Numbered from the stretch's first letter, positions 17,931-26,793 are shown. The stretch is 64,000 nt of DNA from Bacteroidota bacterium (GCA_023387965.1 JAEWHE010000045.1:1-64000), one strand, 5' to 3'. The notes: generated by a model from the sequence alone, not told the origin. Numbers and translations are program-made.

Positions 17931-18413
17931 ATGAGCAAAGTAGCCATCATAATGGGTTCCATCTCTGACATGCCAGTCATGCAAGATGCCATCGACATAC
18001 TAAAAGAATTCAATATTGAAACTGAAGTTGACATTGTTTCGGCTCATAGAACGCCAGAAAAATTATTCGATTTTAGTAAAAATGCACATACACGAGGAAT
18101 ATCTGTCATTATTGCTGGAGCTGGTGGAGCCGCACATTTACCGGGAATGGTCGCTTCGATGTCGCCTCTTCCTGTGATTGGCGTGCCCGTAAAATCAAGC
18201 AATTCTATCGATGGCTGGGATTCGGTTTTATCGATATTACAAATGCCGGGAGGCGTTCCTGTAGCAACGGTTGCTTTAAATGGAGCCAAAAATGCTGGGA
18301 TTTTGGCAGCACAAATTATTGGAAGTTCTGATGCTTCTGTCTTGGCAAAAATAATTGATTACAAAGAAGGTTTGAAACAAGCTGTAATAAAGGCTTCGGA
18401 GGGATTGAGGTAG
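17931..18413 (+). CDS. purE: N5-CAIR mutase
   Basis: This 160-residue protein moves the carboxyl group of N5-CAIR to give CAIR, the step after PurK. The signature IIMGSISDMPVM (phosphate loop), SAHRTPEKLFDF (catalytic His) and IIAGAGGAAHLPGMVAS are intact, as is GVPVKSSNSIDGWDSVLSILQMPGGVPVATVAL. The ATG at 17931 is chosen because it starts MSKVAIIMGS at the family position; an upstream in-frame ATG would add nine unrelated residues. The 71-base purK-purE spacer is made of degenerate short repeats (variants of TTAGATTTTTAGAC). Confidence 0.97.
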   Translation: MSKVAIIMGSISDMPVMQDAIDILKEFNIETEVDIVSAHRTPEKLFDFSKNAHTRGISVIIAGAGGAAHLPGMVASMSPLPVIGVPVKSSNSIDGWDSVLSILQMPGGVPVATVALNGAKNAGILAAQIIGSSDASVLAKIIDYKEGLKQAVIKASEGLR

Positions 18414-18419
18414 TTTTGT

Positions 18420-18512
18420 TGTTACGCAGAGATTCGCGGAGAATTCTCACAGAGGTTCACAAAGTTTTATTTTTTTTGTGTCACTTTGCGAAATTCCTTT
18501 GCGTCCCGTAAC
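18420..18512. repeat. Degenerate dispersed-type repeat with inverted arms
   Basis: Short motifs of the CGCAGAG / CGCGGAG / CAGAGG type are repeated, and TTCACAAAG is mirrored by CTTTGCGAA about 30 bases on. It resembles small dispersed repeats common between flavobacterial genes. No gene is seen in this interval. Confidence 0.35.
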
Positions 18513-18610
18513 TTCGGGATTGCGGTTAAAATAGCAAACGTTTTCCCAACAATCTTTCAAATTGCTATTCGATTTTATACTTTTGAAATCAATCAACAAC
18601 GAAACATTAC

Positions 18611-20638
18611 ATGTCGATACTTACACAAAAATTCACAACACACCACGATACTGCTCCATTTTCGCAGATAAAAAACGAAGATTATCTTCCGGCTTTTAAA
18701 GAAGCAATTACTTTGGCGAAAGCCGAAATTGATGCCATTGTCAACAATCCGGAGGCGCCTACTTTTGAAAATACCATCGAAGCAATGGCTTTCAGCGGGG
18801 CAACTTTGGATAGAATTTCGAATATTTTTTTCAACCTACATTCGGCGGAAACCAATGACGACTTGCAACAAATTGCACAAGAAGTTTCGCCTCTTTTGTC
18901 TGAATTTGGCAATGATATTCGTCTGAATGCTGATTTGTTCCAAAGAGTAAAAACGGTTTACGATTCTAAAGAAACTTTGAATTTAAATCCGGAGCAAACA
19001 ACTTTATTGGACAAAAAATACAAAAGTTTTTCCCGAAACGGAGCCAATTTATCCGAAGAGAAGAAAAATAAATTGCGCGAAATTGATAAGCAGTTATCAA
19101 AATTGAGCTTGGAATTTGGCGAAAATGTTTTGAACGAAACCCACGCTTTTCAATTGCACATTACCGACAAAAATGACTTGTCGGGTTTACCGGAAGGAAC
19201 GATTGAAGGAGCAAAAGAAACTGCAAAAACATTGGAAAAAGACGGCTGGATTTTCACTTTGGATTATCCAAGCTACGTTCCGTTTATGACGTATGCTGAC
19301 AATCGCGAATTGCGAAAAAAAATGGCAATTGCTTTTGGTTCCAAAGGTTTTCAGAAGAATGAATTTGATAATGAAGAGATTGTATTGAAGATTGCAAAAT
19401 TGCGTTTTGAACGCGCAAAATTATTAGGTTATGCTTCGCATGCTCATTTTGTTCTGGAAGAAAGAATGGCGGAAAGTCCTGTAAAAGTGAATGATTTTCT
19501 CAACAATCTTTTGGAAAAAGCCAAACCTTCGGCGTTAAAAGAATTTGAGCAATTGTCAAAATTTGCAAGAGATTTGGACGGAATTCAAACATTGGAAAAA
19601 TGGGACGGCGCTTATTATTCGGAAAAATTAAAACAGCAATTATTTAATTTAGATGATGAAAAATTGAAGCCTTATTTCAAATTAGAAAACGTTTTGGAAG
19701 GCGCTTTTACGGTTTCCAATCGCTTGTATGGTTTGACTTTCGTCGAAGTAAATTCGGTTGAAAAATACCATGAAGACGTAAAAACCTACGAGGTGAAAGA
19801 CGTGAACGGCAATTTGATTTCGATTTTTTATGCCGATTTTTTCCCGAGAAAAGGAAAACGAAATGGTGCTTGGATGACTTCGTTTAAATCGCAATATGTT
19901 TTGGGCGAAAACAACGAACGTCCGCATATTTCCATTGTGTGTAATTTTACAAAACCCACCGAAACTAAGCCTTCATTATTAACTTTTAACGAAGTTACAA
20001 CGTTATTTCACGAATTTGGTCACGCTTTACATGGCATGTTGGCCGATACAGTTTACCCAAATCTTTCCGGAACAAGCGTTTATTGGGATTTCGTGGAATT
20101 GCCAAGCCAGATTTTTGAAAATTGGTGTTACGAACCCGAAGCATTAGCATTGTTTGCCCGTCATTACCAAACTGGAGAAGTCATTCCAACAGAATTTATC
20201 GAAAAAATAAAAGAAAGTGCAAGCTTTCAGGAAGGATTGGCAACGATGCGACAATTGAGCTTCGGATTGTTGGACATGGGTTGGCACGGTCAAGACCCAA
20301 GCGGAATTTCATCAGTAAAAGATTTTGAAAATGAGCAATTTGCTTCCACAAAATTATATCCTGATGTGGCTGAAAACGCCATGAGTACTTCGTTTTCTCA
20401 TATTTTTCAAGGCGGTTATTCGTCAGGATATTACAGCTATAAATGGGCTGAAGTTTTAGATGCGGATGCTTTTGAATATTTTAAAGAACAAGGAATTTTT
20501 AATCCGGAAGTGGCGCAGAAATTCAAGGAACATGTGCTATCAAAAGGCGGAACCGAACATCCTATGATTTTGTACAAACGTTTCCGCGGAAGCGAGCCAA
20601 AACCTGACGCTTTACTGAAACGAGCTGGATTGCTTTAA
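18611..20638 (+). CDS. M3 family zinc peptidase (peptidyl-dipeptidase Dcp type)
   Basis: This 675-residue cytosolic metallopeptidase has the zinc site HEFGHALHG (His at about residue 467) and a downstream zinc-binding Glu in the VYWDFVELPSQIFENW segment. The C-terminal SHIFQGGYSSGYYSYKWAEVLDADAF is diagnostic of Dcp/oligopeptidase A. The N-terminal half is all-helical (APFSQIKNEDYLPAFKEAI start). There is no signal peptide at the chosen ATG. These enzymes trim short peptides. Dcp (dipeptide release) and oligopeptidase A (endopeptidase) cannot be separated with certainty, though length and motifs favour Dcp. It ends at the hairpin at 20655-20686. A TACTTTTG box lies at 18578-18585. Confidence 0.92.
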   Translation: MSILTQKFTTHHDTAPFSQIKNEDYLPAFKEAITLAKAEIDAIVNNPEAPTFENTIEAMAFSGATLDRISNIFFNLHSAETNDDLQQIAQEVSPLLSEFGNDIRLNADLFQRVKTVYDSKETLNLNPEQTTLLDKKYKSFSRNGANLSEEKKNKLREIDKQLSKLSLEFGENVLNETHAFQLHITDKNDLSGLPEGTIEGAKETAKTLEKDGWIFTLDYPSYVPFMTYADNRELRKKMAIAFGSKGFQKNEFDNEEIVLKIAKLRFERAKLLGYASHAHFVLEERMAESPVKVNDFLNNLLEKAKPSALKEFEQLSKFARDLDGIQTLEKWDGAYYSEKLKQQLFNLDDEKLKPYFKLENVLEGAFTVSNRLYGLTFVEVNSVEKYHEDVKTYEVKDVNGNLISIFYADFFPRKGKRNGAWMTSFKSQYVLGENNERPHISIVCNFTKPTETKPSLLTFNEVTTLFHEFGHALHGMLADTVYPNLSGTSVYWDFVELPSQIFENWCYEPEALALFARHYQTGEVIPTEFIEKIKESASFQEGLATMRQLSFGLLDMGWHGQDPSGISSVKDFENEQFASTKLYPDVAENAMSTSFSHIFQGGYSSGYYSYKWAEVLDADAFEYFKEQGIFNPEVAQKFKEHVLSKGGTEHPMILYKRFRGSEPKPDALLKRAGLL

Positions 20639-20654
20639 AACAAAAAATTAAGAA

Positions 20655-20686
20655 AAAGCTGTCAAAATTTGACAGTTTTTTTGTTT
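20655..20686 (+). terminator. Intrinsic terminator after M3 peptidase
   Basis: Perfect stem CTGTCAAA / TTTGACAG (20659-20675) preceded by A5 and followed by about seven T. Confidence 0.85.
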
Positions 20687-20694
20687 TAAGCATG

Positions 20695-20723
20695 TTGACT
20701 AATCAAATAAAATCCTATATTTG
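20695..20723 (+). promoter_or_regulatory. Bacteroidetes promoter of the T9SS cargo gene
   Basis: TTG (20695-20697) and TATATTTG (20716-20723) are separated by 18 bases, matching the Bacteroidetes primary-sigma consensus. The ATG follows about 24 bases later. Confidence 0.65.
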
Positions 20724-20747
20724 AGAAATTTACAATCCCCCATGCTT

Positions 20748-23700
20748 ATGAAAAAACATTATGCATTTGTATTATTTTTCTTATTTTACTACGTTTCTTC
20801 ATTCTCGCAATTTAATTTTTCAATCACCACCACACCAGAAAATTGCCCAAATAATGGAACTTTAACCATTTCAGTAACTGGAAATCCGCAGAACGATGCA
20901 ATTGTCTTTTCGGTTTTTAAATTACCCAATACTACGCAAGCTGTCACAACCACAACCAATACTTTAATTCCCGGACTTTCTGCCGGAAATTATCGAATTA
21001 CTGGCACTAATCAAACTACTAATCAAACTGTAGAACGCGAAGCAACGATTGAAAACACGGAAATTACACTTAATTATGGTATCTCAGATGGAGCAAATAG
21101 CTGTAATAACCGATTTTTAACCATCAATATTACTTCTGGAATCGCAACAGGCTATGAAATACTTGCTGGACCTGTGACAAGACAGTTACAAACTTCTAAT
21201 ACTTTTAACGGTGTGATTCCAGGAAGTTATTTAGTGAGAGTTTTCGATACTTGCGGAAACGGAATCACAAAGTCTTACACCATTGTTGACCTTCCTTTTC
21301 AAACAAATGGTATTCAAATTACTGCAAGTTCTTTTTCGGAAGATCAACTTCCGAGCTGTAATCTAATTTCTGTGGGACAACAGTTGGACGTCGCTGGACA
21401 ATACTACGTTGCATTTCCTTTGACGTTTACCTATACGGTTTTTCCGCCAGATGGAGGCGCGCCAATCATAAGTACCTATGTTCATGGAAGTCCAGGTTTA
21501 ACATTTTTTGAAGAAAGAACCATTTTTCCTGAAACTCCTTTGCAATTTGACATCCCCTATTTTACTGAACCTTACACTTATAATTTAACGGTTACTGATG
21601 GTTGTGGAAACGTGTATACTCGAAACACAAATCTTGTAAATGAGGAGCAAACGCTTCGCATAGTTCCCTTGCAATTTGAATGCGGTACCAAAGGATTTTC
21701 GCTTGTTCCACAAAATTTTCTTCCTCCTTTGACGGTTAATTTTACGCAATCACCACCGGGTTTTAATCCTCAACAATTTAACCCGAATCATCCCAGTTAT
21801 TCAGAAACACCAATCGATTTTGGCAGCAACGGAAATCCCACGCCAGAAGGCATGTACATTATGACGTTGACAGATTCTTGCGGTAGACAATTTACGGCGT
21901 CAACAATCGTGGACTATGGGGTTGAAATGACATTAAGTCCCACAAATTCTTGCACTTCAAATCCTATAATCAATGTTGAAATTCCTGGATCCAACGTAGT
22001 TTCAATACAAATTGATCAGGTTCCCCCGGGTTCACCAATTACAGCGCCTTACGATGCTTCGCATTTTATTATTGATGGCGTGGGCATGATTTCAAGTGGA
22101 ATTATTCCGGGAAACTACGTGATTTCAGCGACTGATGATTGTGGCAATGTTTATACAAAACCTGTAACCGTCTTGTTTCCACACGTGAGTAACTTTTACG
22201 TAAGTACACAACCAGATTGCGACAGCGGTTTCGGAACCGTTTTAATTACGTCTTCTAATCCTGAATCGCCATTGATAAGTGTAATTTTAGTTTCGGGTTC
22301 CCCAAATTTTCATTTGCCGTATGAAGCAGATGTTTCGCATAATATTGTAAGTGGTAGGTTGTCTATGAGTGGTTTGCCTATCGGAAATTATACGGCGAGA
22401 GTTCGGGATGTTTGCGGAACGGAACGATTGGTTAGTTTTCAAGTTAACGAATATCAAGGCAATACACAAGTTGAAATCGCCGAATTTTGCTCGAGTTACA
22501 ATATTTTTCTGAATCATACCATTAATGGCGGTTTCTCGAATTTAGGATATTGGATTCAAAAATTTAATCCGCAAACTGGTTTTTGGGAACATCCGTTAAC
22601 AGGCGTTCAATTTCCAGGTGCTGGAATTCCAAATAATAACAATTCGATGGTAATTACGAACAATGCCTGGACTTATAATATGGGCGAAACTGGTATTTTT
22701 AGAATTGTCACTGTTTCATCGCGATTTGCATCGCCTGAAGAAAGTACGTATTGCTTGAGAGTGATACACGAATACGAAATTTCAGGTAGAATTTCTATTG
22801 AAAATGTAAACTCTTTTTCATGTGCTGATCAACTTTCAGATGTATTGCTTGATGCTTCCGGACGAGGAGATTTAATTTATAGAATTGTGGAACGCGATGA
22901 CCAACCTTTTGCAGTAAACAATGGAAATAATCCGCTTTTTACAAATTTACCATATGGGAATTACGTTTTTGAAATTGAAGACTCTTGTCAAAATATTTTG
23001 GTGTACACTTACGAAGTACGAGCGCCTTTTACATTTAGTATTAGATCACAGCTTTGTAACAATCAGAACAGTTTTTTGCAGGTGGCAGAAATCAACGGTT
23101 TTACTTATAGATGGTACAAATCCGGAAATCCGAGCGCTACTTTGAGCACCTCTCCTACTCTGAATTTCGCTCCCTTGAATTTAAATACGCAAGCGGGAAT
23201 TTATTTTGTAGATATTACTTATAATCAAAACGGCACTTCTTGTCTAAACCAAACCTTGTCCTTTGAAATTGCTCCAGGGCAAAATCCAAACGCCGGAAAC
23301 GACAAAAATGTCCAATTATGTGGTATTCCGTCTCTGATTACTTTAGCGGATTATTTGGACGAAAATGTTACAGAAAATGGCGAATTTACGCAAATCACTC
23401 TTGGCGGAACTTTCAATACTGGAAGTTGGGACACCACCGGAATCACGCCGGGAACATATTATTTTTCCTACATTGTAAATGGTTTTTGTGGAGAAACTGA
23501 CGACGCCATTATTGCCCTCACGTTTACATTACCATTAGAAAATCCAGTAGTCGATACTGAACCCACAATTTGCGTAGGACAAAATATTGCATTATCTATT
23601 AGCAATCCCTTGCCTGGAAATACATATCAATGGACGGGACCAAATAATTTTTCTTCGACTTTGCAAAACCCAGTAATTGTGAATGCTGGAACGGAAAATG

Positions 23701-24515
23701 CAGGACAATATGTTGTAAGAATTGTCAACGGAAATTGTTCGGCTGAAGCAAATGTAGCAGTGAATGTCGTGCCAGTTCCCAATTTTCGTTTAGCAGCAGA
23801 AAACCAAATAATTTGTAACGGACAAGAAACGCAATTACTTTTAACTCCTGAATCTGTGGCAAACGGTTACTCTGAAATTAATTGGTATTTAGAAGGTAAT
23901 TTGTTGGCGCAAGATGTTTTAAACTTAAATGTAAACCAACCCGGAAATTACACGGTTACAGTCACAAACGGAAATTGCATTCAGAATTTGGCGGTTGAAA
24001 TTTTAGAAAATCAAAATCCATTTGAACTATCGATTACTGCCAAATGCGAAAATGAAAAATTTGTGGTAAGAGCTAATGCCGTAAACGATTCTTTCAACGA
24101 AAATACCGCAAGTTATTCATGGACAGGTCCAGAAAATTTCTCAGCAAACACACAAATAATTGATTTGAGCGATGGCATTTCTGGAACTTACGACGTAACG
24201 GTTACTACGGAAAATGGTTGTGAAGTTACCTTAGAAACTACAATCGCTAAAAGTTTATGCAAGATTCCTAAGGGAATTTCTCCCAATGGCGACGGCAAAA
24301 ATGATTCGTGGGATCTTTCGGGGTTTGATATTATGAAAGTCAAAATTTTTAACCGTTATGGCACTTTGGTTTACGAATTGAACGACTATGTTGATCAATG
24401 GAAAGGCCAAGCTTTTAACGGAAATATCTTGCCAACCGCTACTTATTTTTACTACCTCAAACTTAGATCTGGCGAAGAAAAAACGGGTTGGGTTTACTTG
24501 CATTGGGAAATATAA
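20748..24515 (+). CDS. Large exported protein with type B T9SS sorting domain
   Basis: This is a 1255-residue protein. The ATG at 20748 gives a proper signal peptide (MKKHYAFVLFFLFYYVSSFSQ); TTG at 20721 and ATG at 20742 are alternatives. About residues 25-790 hold at least six Ig/fibronectin-like repeats. Each closes with a D-x-C-G-type motif (DTCGN, DGCGN, DSCGR, DDCGN, DVCGT, DSCQN), so Cys pairs probably stabilise the domains. Two further Ig-like modules (ICVGQNIALSISNP..., ICNGQETQLLLTPE...) follow. The end (IPKGISPNGDGKNDSWDLSGF...IFNRYGTLVYE...PTATYFYYLKL) is the gliding-motility-associated type B sorting domain. It is probably secreted by T9SS and attached to the surface, perhaps as an adhesin; the ligand is unknown. 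Confidence 0.93.
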   Translation: MKKHYAFVLFFLFYYVSSFSQFNFSITTTPENCPNNGTLTISVTGNPQNDAIVFSVFKLPNTTQAVTTTTNTLIPGLSAGNYRITGTNQTTNQTVEREATIENTEITLNYGISDGANSCNNRFLTINITSGIATGYEILAGPVTRQLQTSNTFNGVIPGSYLVRVFDTCGNGITKSYTIVDLPFQTNGIQITASSFSEDQLPSCNLISVGQQLDVAGQYYVAFPLTFTYTVFPPDGGAPIISTYVHGSPGLTFFEERTIFPETPLQFDIPYFTEPYTYNLTVTDGCGNVYTRNTNLVNEEQTLRIVPLQFECGTKGFSLVPQNFLPPLTVNFTQSPPGFNPQQFNPNHPSYSETPIDFGSNGNPTPEGMYIMTLTDSCGRQFTASTIVDYGVEMTLSPTNSCTSNPIINVEIPGSNVVSIQIDQVPPGSPITAPYDASHFIIDGVGMISSGIIPGNYVISATDDCGNVYTKPVTVLFPHVSNFYVSTQPDCDSGFGTVLITSSNPESPLISVILVSGSPNFHLPYEADVSHNIVSGRLSMSGLPIGNYTARVRDVCGTERLVSFQVNEYQGNTQVEIAEFCSSYNIFLNHTINGGFSNLGYWIQKFNPQTGFWEHPLTGVQFPGAGIPNNNNSMVITNNAWTYNMGETGIFRIVTVSSRFASPEESTYCLRVIHEYEISGRISIENVNSFSCADQLSDVLLDASGRGDLIYRIVERDDQPFAVNNGNNPLFTNLPYGNYVFEIEDSCQNILVYTYEVRAPFTFSIRSQLCNNQNSFLQVAEINGFTYRWYKSGNPSATLSTSPTLNFAPLNLNTQAGIYFVDITYNQNGTSCLNQTLSFEIAPGQNPNAGNDKNVQLCGIPSLITLADYLDENVTENGEFTQITLGGTFNTGSWDTTGITPGTYYFSYIVNGFCGETDDAIIALTFTLPLENPVVDTEPTICVGQNIALSISNPLPGNTYQWTGPNNFSSTLQNPVIVNAGTENAGQYVVRIVNGNCSAEANVAVNVVPVPNFRLAAENQIICNGQETQLLLTPESVANGYSEINWYLEGNLLAQDVLNLNVNQPGNYTVTVTNGNCIQNLAVEILENQNPFELSITAKCENEKFVVRANAVNDSFNENTASYSWTGPENFSANTQIIDLSDGISGTYDVTVTTENGCEVTLETTIAKSLCKIPKGISPNGDGKNDSWDLSGFDIMKVKIFNRYGTLVYELNDYVDQWKGQAFNGNILPTATYFYYLKLRSGEEKTGWVYLHWEI

Positions 24516-24553
24516 TCTACGATTAATTTTTTTTTTGAATAAAATATAAAAGT

Positions 24554-24597
24554 TTGAAAAATTTACATTTACTTTGTAATTCAAAGTTCTTTACAAA
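24554..24597 (+). promoter_or_regulatory. Operator-like dyad with promoter, second copy
   Basis: Starts TTGAAAAATTTACATTTAC and carries ACTTTG-N5-CAAAGT (24571-24587), then TCTTT. The layout is the same as the copy before the gene at 5629, and only the 5-base spacer and a few flanking bases differ. Confidence 0.5.
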
Positions 24598-24616
24598 ATA
24601 AATAAAACCTTTTAAT

Positions 24617-24907
24617 ATGATTACGAAACAACAAAGAACCGTTTTACTTTTTTCAATCCCGTTAGTGCTTTTAGCAATTCCATTGATCGCCATGCAGTTT
24701 ACAAAAGAAGTCCGGTGGGAATTATCTGATTTTGTAATAATGGGAATTTTACTTTTTGGGACGGCATTTTTATGCGAAATGGTGCTGCGAAATGTAAAAA
24801 CTACTAAAAACCGACTGATTATTTGCGCCGGAATTTTATTCGGATTGGTTTTACTTTGGCTGGAAATGGCGGTGGGAATTTTTGGTTCGCCGATTGCCGG
24901 AAGTTAG
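24617..24907 (+). CDS. Small three-helix membrane protein, unknown function
   Basis: This 96-residue protein has three hydrophobic segments, about 9-28 (TVLLFSIPLVLLAIPLIAMQF), 36-58 (FVIMGILLFGTAFLCEMVL) and 65-90 (LIICAGILFGLVLLWLEMAVGIFG). Charged residues (KNVKTTKNR) precede the last helix. I do not recognise a named domain. It stands alone, with the ACTTTG dyad promoter upstream and a repeat-rich region downstream. Shared regulation with the membrane gene at 5629 is inferred from the matching upstream sequences, not from protein similarity. Confidence 0.75.
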   Translation: MITKQQRTVLLFSIPLVLLAIPLIAMQFTKEVRWELSDFVIMGILLFGTAFLCEMVLRNVKTTKNRLIICAGILFGLVLLWLEMAVGIFGSPIAGS

Positions 24908-24925
24908 AAGCTTGTAAACTTCTTA

Positions 24926-25290
24926 AACTTCGCCAGAGTTTAAAACTCTGGCGAAGTTAAGTCTCAAACAAATTTTTTTCCAGCATACGATTTAACATTA
25001 AGCTCTTAGCTTTGCCAGAGTTTTAAACTGGGAAAGCTGATTGAGCACAGATTCCTATAAGATTTTTCGAACCTTGTATTGTGAACTTCGCCAGAGTTTT
25101 AAACTCTGACGAAGTTAAGTCTCAAACAAATTTTTTTCCAGCATATGATTTAACATTAAGCTCTTAGCTTTGCCAGAGTTTTAAACTCTGGCAAAGCTGA
25201 TTGAGCACAGATTCCTATAAGATTTTTCGAAACTTGTAGTGTGAACTTCGCGAGAGTTTAAAAACTCTGGCGAAGTTAGGCACAAAAAAA
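24926..25290. repeat. Tandem array of palindromic AACTTCGCCAGAG units
   Basis: Units start at 24926, 25084 and 25244 (period 158-160 bases). Each holds one or two hairpins of the form AACTTCGCCAGAGTTT / AAACTCTGGCGAAGTT or the variant GCTTTGCCAGAG / CTCTGGCAAAGC. Between them lie conserved spacers (AAGTCTCAAACAAATTTTTT and GATTGAGCACAGATTCCTAT). No gene is present from 24908 to 25527. The arms have compensating changes, such as CGAAG paired with CTTCG and CAAAG with CTTTG. Confidence 0.85.
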
Positions 25291-25459
25291 ACTCTGACCA
25301 GATTAAGGTAGGATCTTGCGTTAGGGATTGAAGCGGCATCCTTTTACCAATTGCCTCGGGTTGAAAACCGAGGTAATTGATAAAAGATACAGCGAAAAGC
25401 CCGACCCAATTTTGCAGTATTCTCTTTTTTGTAGTTTAGAACTAAATTGGGGAACGCCC
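25172..25459 (+). repeat. 288-base direct repeat, left copy
   Basis: It is identical in layout to 27191-27478, with a constant offset of 2019 bases, no gaps and about seven substitutions by eye. It includes two palindromic CTGGC units and one copy of the structured element described at 25321. The pair brackets the regulator and three membrane-protein genes. Confidence 0.9.
25321..25407 (+). ncRNA. Dispersed structured element, copy 1
   Basis: Conserved ends TTAGGGATTGAAGCGGCATCC and AGCGAAAAGCCCGACCC enclose a hairpin (CAATT-GCCTCGG / CCGAGG-TAATTG). The same frame of conserved ends with a different inner hairpin occurs at 27340, 33682 (minus) and 44299. I cannot say whether it is transcribed. 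It may belong to a known flavobacterial structured-RNA family such as Flavo-1, which I could not check. Confidence 0.45.
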
Positions 25460-25481
25460 AAAAAAAAAAAAGAAAATAAAG

Positions 25482-25499
25482 TTTCAATTATTTTTGAAA
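25482..25499. promoter_or_regulatory. Operator dyad TTTCAA-N6-TTGAAA
   Basis: A perfect 6+6 dyad upstream of the regulator gene. Its right arm contains the TTG (25494-25496) that lies 19 bases before the TACATTTG box at 25516-25523, so binding would block the promoter. A near copy occurs at 26052-26069, before the next gene. This pattern suggests autoregulation by the GbsR-type protein. Confidence 0.6.
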
Positions 25500-25523
25500 G
25501 TTTGAAAACATTTTATACATTTG
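25494..25523 (+). promoter_or_regulatory. Promoter of the GbsR-type regulator gene
   Basis: TTG (25494-25496), a 19-base gap, then TACATTTG (25516-25523). The ATG at 25528 is only four bases beyond the box, so the transcript would be leaderless or nearly so. Confidence 0.6.
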
Positions 25524-25527
25524 AACT

Positions 25528-26031
25528 ATGGAATTCAAAGAAGCAAAAAATAAATTTATCCAAACGTGGGGTTCGCTTGGTTCGCAATGGGGAATCAACA
25601 AGACAATGGCACAAATTCATGCATTGTTGATGATTTCACCAGAGCCGCTTTCGATGGAGAATATTATGGAGGAATTGCTGATTTCCAGAGGAAATGCGAG
25701 TATGAATTTGCGGGCTTTGATGGATTGGGGAATTGTTTACAAAGAGTTTAAATCAGGCGAACGAAAGGAGTTTTTTACAGCGGAAAAAGATTTGGATGAG
25801 TTAGCGGTGAAAATTGCAAAAGAGCGAAGTAAACGCGAGATTAAACCGGCTTTGAAAGTTTTAAAAGAGGTATCTTCAATTGAAAAAAATAAATCAAATG
25901 AGACAAAACATTTCGTGGAAAAGACGAACGAACTGTATGATTTTGTACTAAAAGCAGATAATATGATTGAGAAAGCTACGGAGTTCCAGGACAATTGGAT
26001 TGGAAGAATGTTGCTGAAGATGATGAAATAA
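25528..26031 (+). CDS. GbsR/MarR-type transcriptional regulator
   Basis: This 167-residue protein has a winged-helix domain (about 10-85): FIQTWGSLGSQWGINKTMAQIHALLMISPEPLSMENIMEEL, then the recognition helix RGNASMNLRALMDWGIV and the wing YKEFKSGERKEFFTAE. A helical tail for dimerisation follows (about 100-165). This is the GbsR branch of the MarR superfamily, best known for choline/betaine control in Bacillus; flavobacterial members often sit beside small membrane proteins. The ligand is unknown. It is followed by three membrane-protein genes in the same direction. A TTTCAA/TTGAAA dyad lies both before this gene and before the next, consistent with self-control. Confidence 0.88.
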   Translation: MEFKEAKNKFIQTWGSLGSQWGINKTMAQIHALLMISPEPLSMENIMEELLISRGNASMNLRALMDWGIVYKEFKSGERKEFFTAEKDLDELAVKIAKERSKREIKPALKVLKEVSSIEKNKSNETKHFVEKTNELYDFVLKADNMIEKATEFQDNWIGRMLLKMMK

Positions 26032-26051
26032 CAAAAATTTTTAATTCAAAG

Positions 26052-26069
26052 TTTCAATTTTTTCTGAAA
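26052..26069. promoter_or_regulatory. Second operator dyad TTTCAA-N6-CTGAAA
   Basis: It matches the dyad at 25482 with one changed base in the right arm, and is embedded in the same wider context (AAAGTTTCAATT...GAAAGTTT). It lies 19 bases before the ATG at 26089. No consensus -7 box was seen next to it. Confidence 0.55.
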
Positions 26070-26088
26070 GTTTAAAAATTTATAAATA

Positions 26089-26430
26089 ATGAAAGCCGCC
26101 TACAAACTAAATTATTTTTTCGTAGCGATGCCACCGATATTAGCTTTATGTGGGATGGCCGAAGACAATTTTATCTATTATTCTTTGCTATCATTTATTC
26201 CTTTAGGCATGTATCACATTATAGTGGCTATTCGCTTTGCAACTCATCTTTCAAAAAATATTCATTATAAAATTTATGTTTTGAGTGTACAATTATTTTT
26301 TGTATTGGCATTTACAATGGACTTTTGGTGGGATAGCCTTGCACCCTTTGGCGAAATATTTTACGGAATACCTTCAATACTAGCCATCTATTTTTCAATA
26401 ATTCTTCATCAAAATTCGCAAAAATCATGA
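26089..26430 (+). CDS. Four-helix membrane protein, unknown function
   Basis: This 113-residue protein has four predicted membrane helices at about 6-22, 28-48, 60-77 and 88-106. There is no signal peptide and little loop material, apart from HLSKNIHYK and MDFWWDSLAPFGE. I do not recognise a domain. It overlaps the next gene by four bases (ATGA) and follows the regulator after 57 bases, with an operator-like dyad in between. A membrane role under control of the GbsR-type regulator is inferred. Confidence 0.75.
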   Translation: MKAAYKLNYFFVAMPPILALCGMAEDNFIYYSLLSFIPLGMYHIIVAIRFATHLSKNIHYKIYVLSVQLFFVLAFTMDFWWDSLAPFGEIFYGIPSILAIYFSIILHQNSQKS

Positions 26431-26774
26431 ATCTAAATATTATAGGCTATATTATTTTTCTGAGCATATGTATTTACATCATCGTTCACGTGGGAAAAAT
26501 ATGCTATCGAAACGGAAACATTTTTGTTATGGAACTAATTCCTGATCACAAGGAATTATGTCAACAAATAAATAAAATTCTGTTGGTTGGTTATTATTTG
26601 TTAAACATAGGTTATTGCGCAATGACCTTGATCAATTGGTCTAAAATTGAAGCAATACATCATTTAACGGAAATCATCGCAATGAAAACAGCCACCATCA
26701 TTGGAATTCTCGGGTGTTTACATTACTTCAACATTTTCATGCTCACCAATTACATTCAAAAAATTATTAAATAA
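26427..26774 (+). CDS. Small membrane protein, paralogue of the next gene
   Basis: This 115-residue protein has three membrane segments. It starts MNLNIIGYIIFLSICIYIIVHVGKICYRNGNIFVMELI and contains VGYYLLNIGYCAMTLINW. The neighbour at 26794 has the matching IGYVIYLPIALFLTYFVSKTLFKNGKIFMLDIF and TGFYLLNIGFALMIL, so the two arose by tandem duplication. Shared features are a first helix, a (Y/F)(R/K)NGxIF(V/M)(M/L) loop, a charged loop, and a G-x-Y-L-L-N-I-G helix. The function is unknown. Its start overlaps the stop of the gene before it. Confidence 0.78.
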   Translation: MNLNIIGYIIFLSICIYIIVHVGKICYRNGNIFVMELIPDHKELCQQINKILLVGYYLLNIGYCAMTLINWSKIEAIHHLTEIIAMKTATIIGILGCLHYFNIFMLTNYIQKIIK

Positions 26775-26793
26775 ATCTTTAAAATTCAATACT

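Noticed and set aside
25328..25630. Two near-identical short frames (25328-25630 and 27347-27589)
   Set aside because: They are translations of the 288-base direct repeat and the structured element; the similarity comes from the repeat, and one runs into the regulator gene in the wrong frame.
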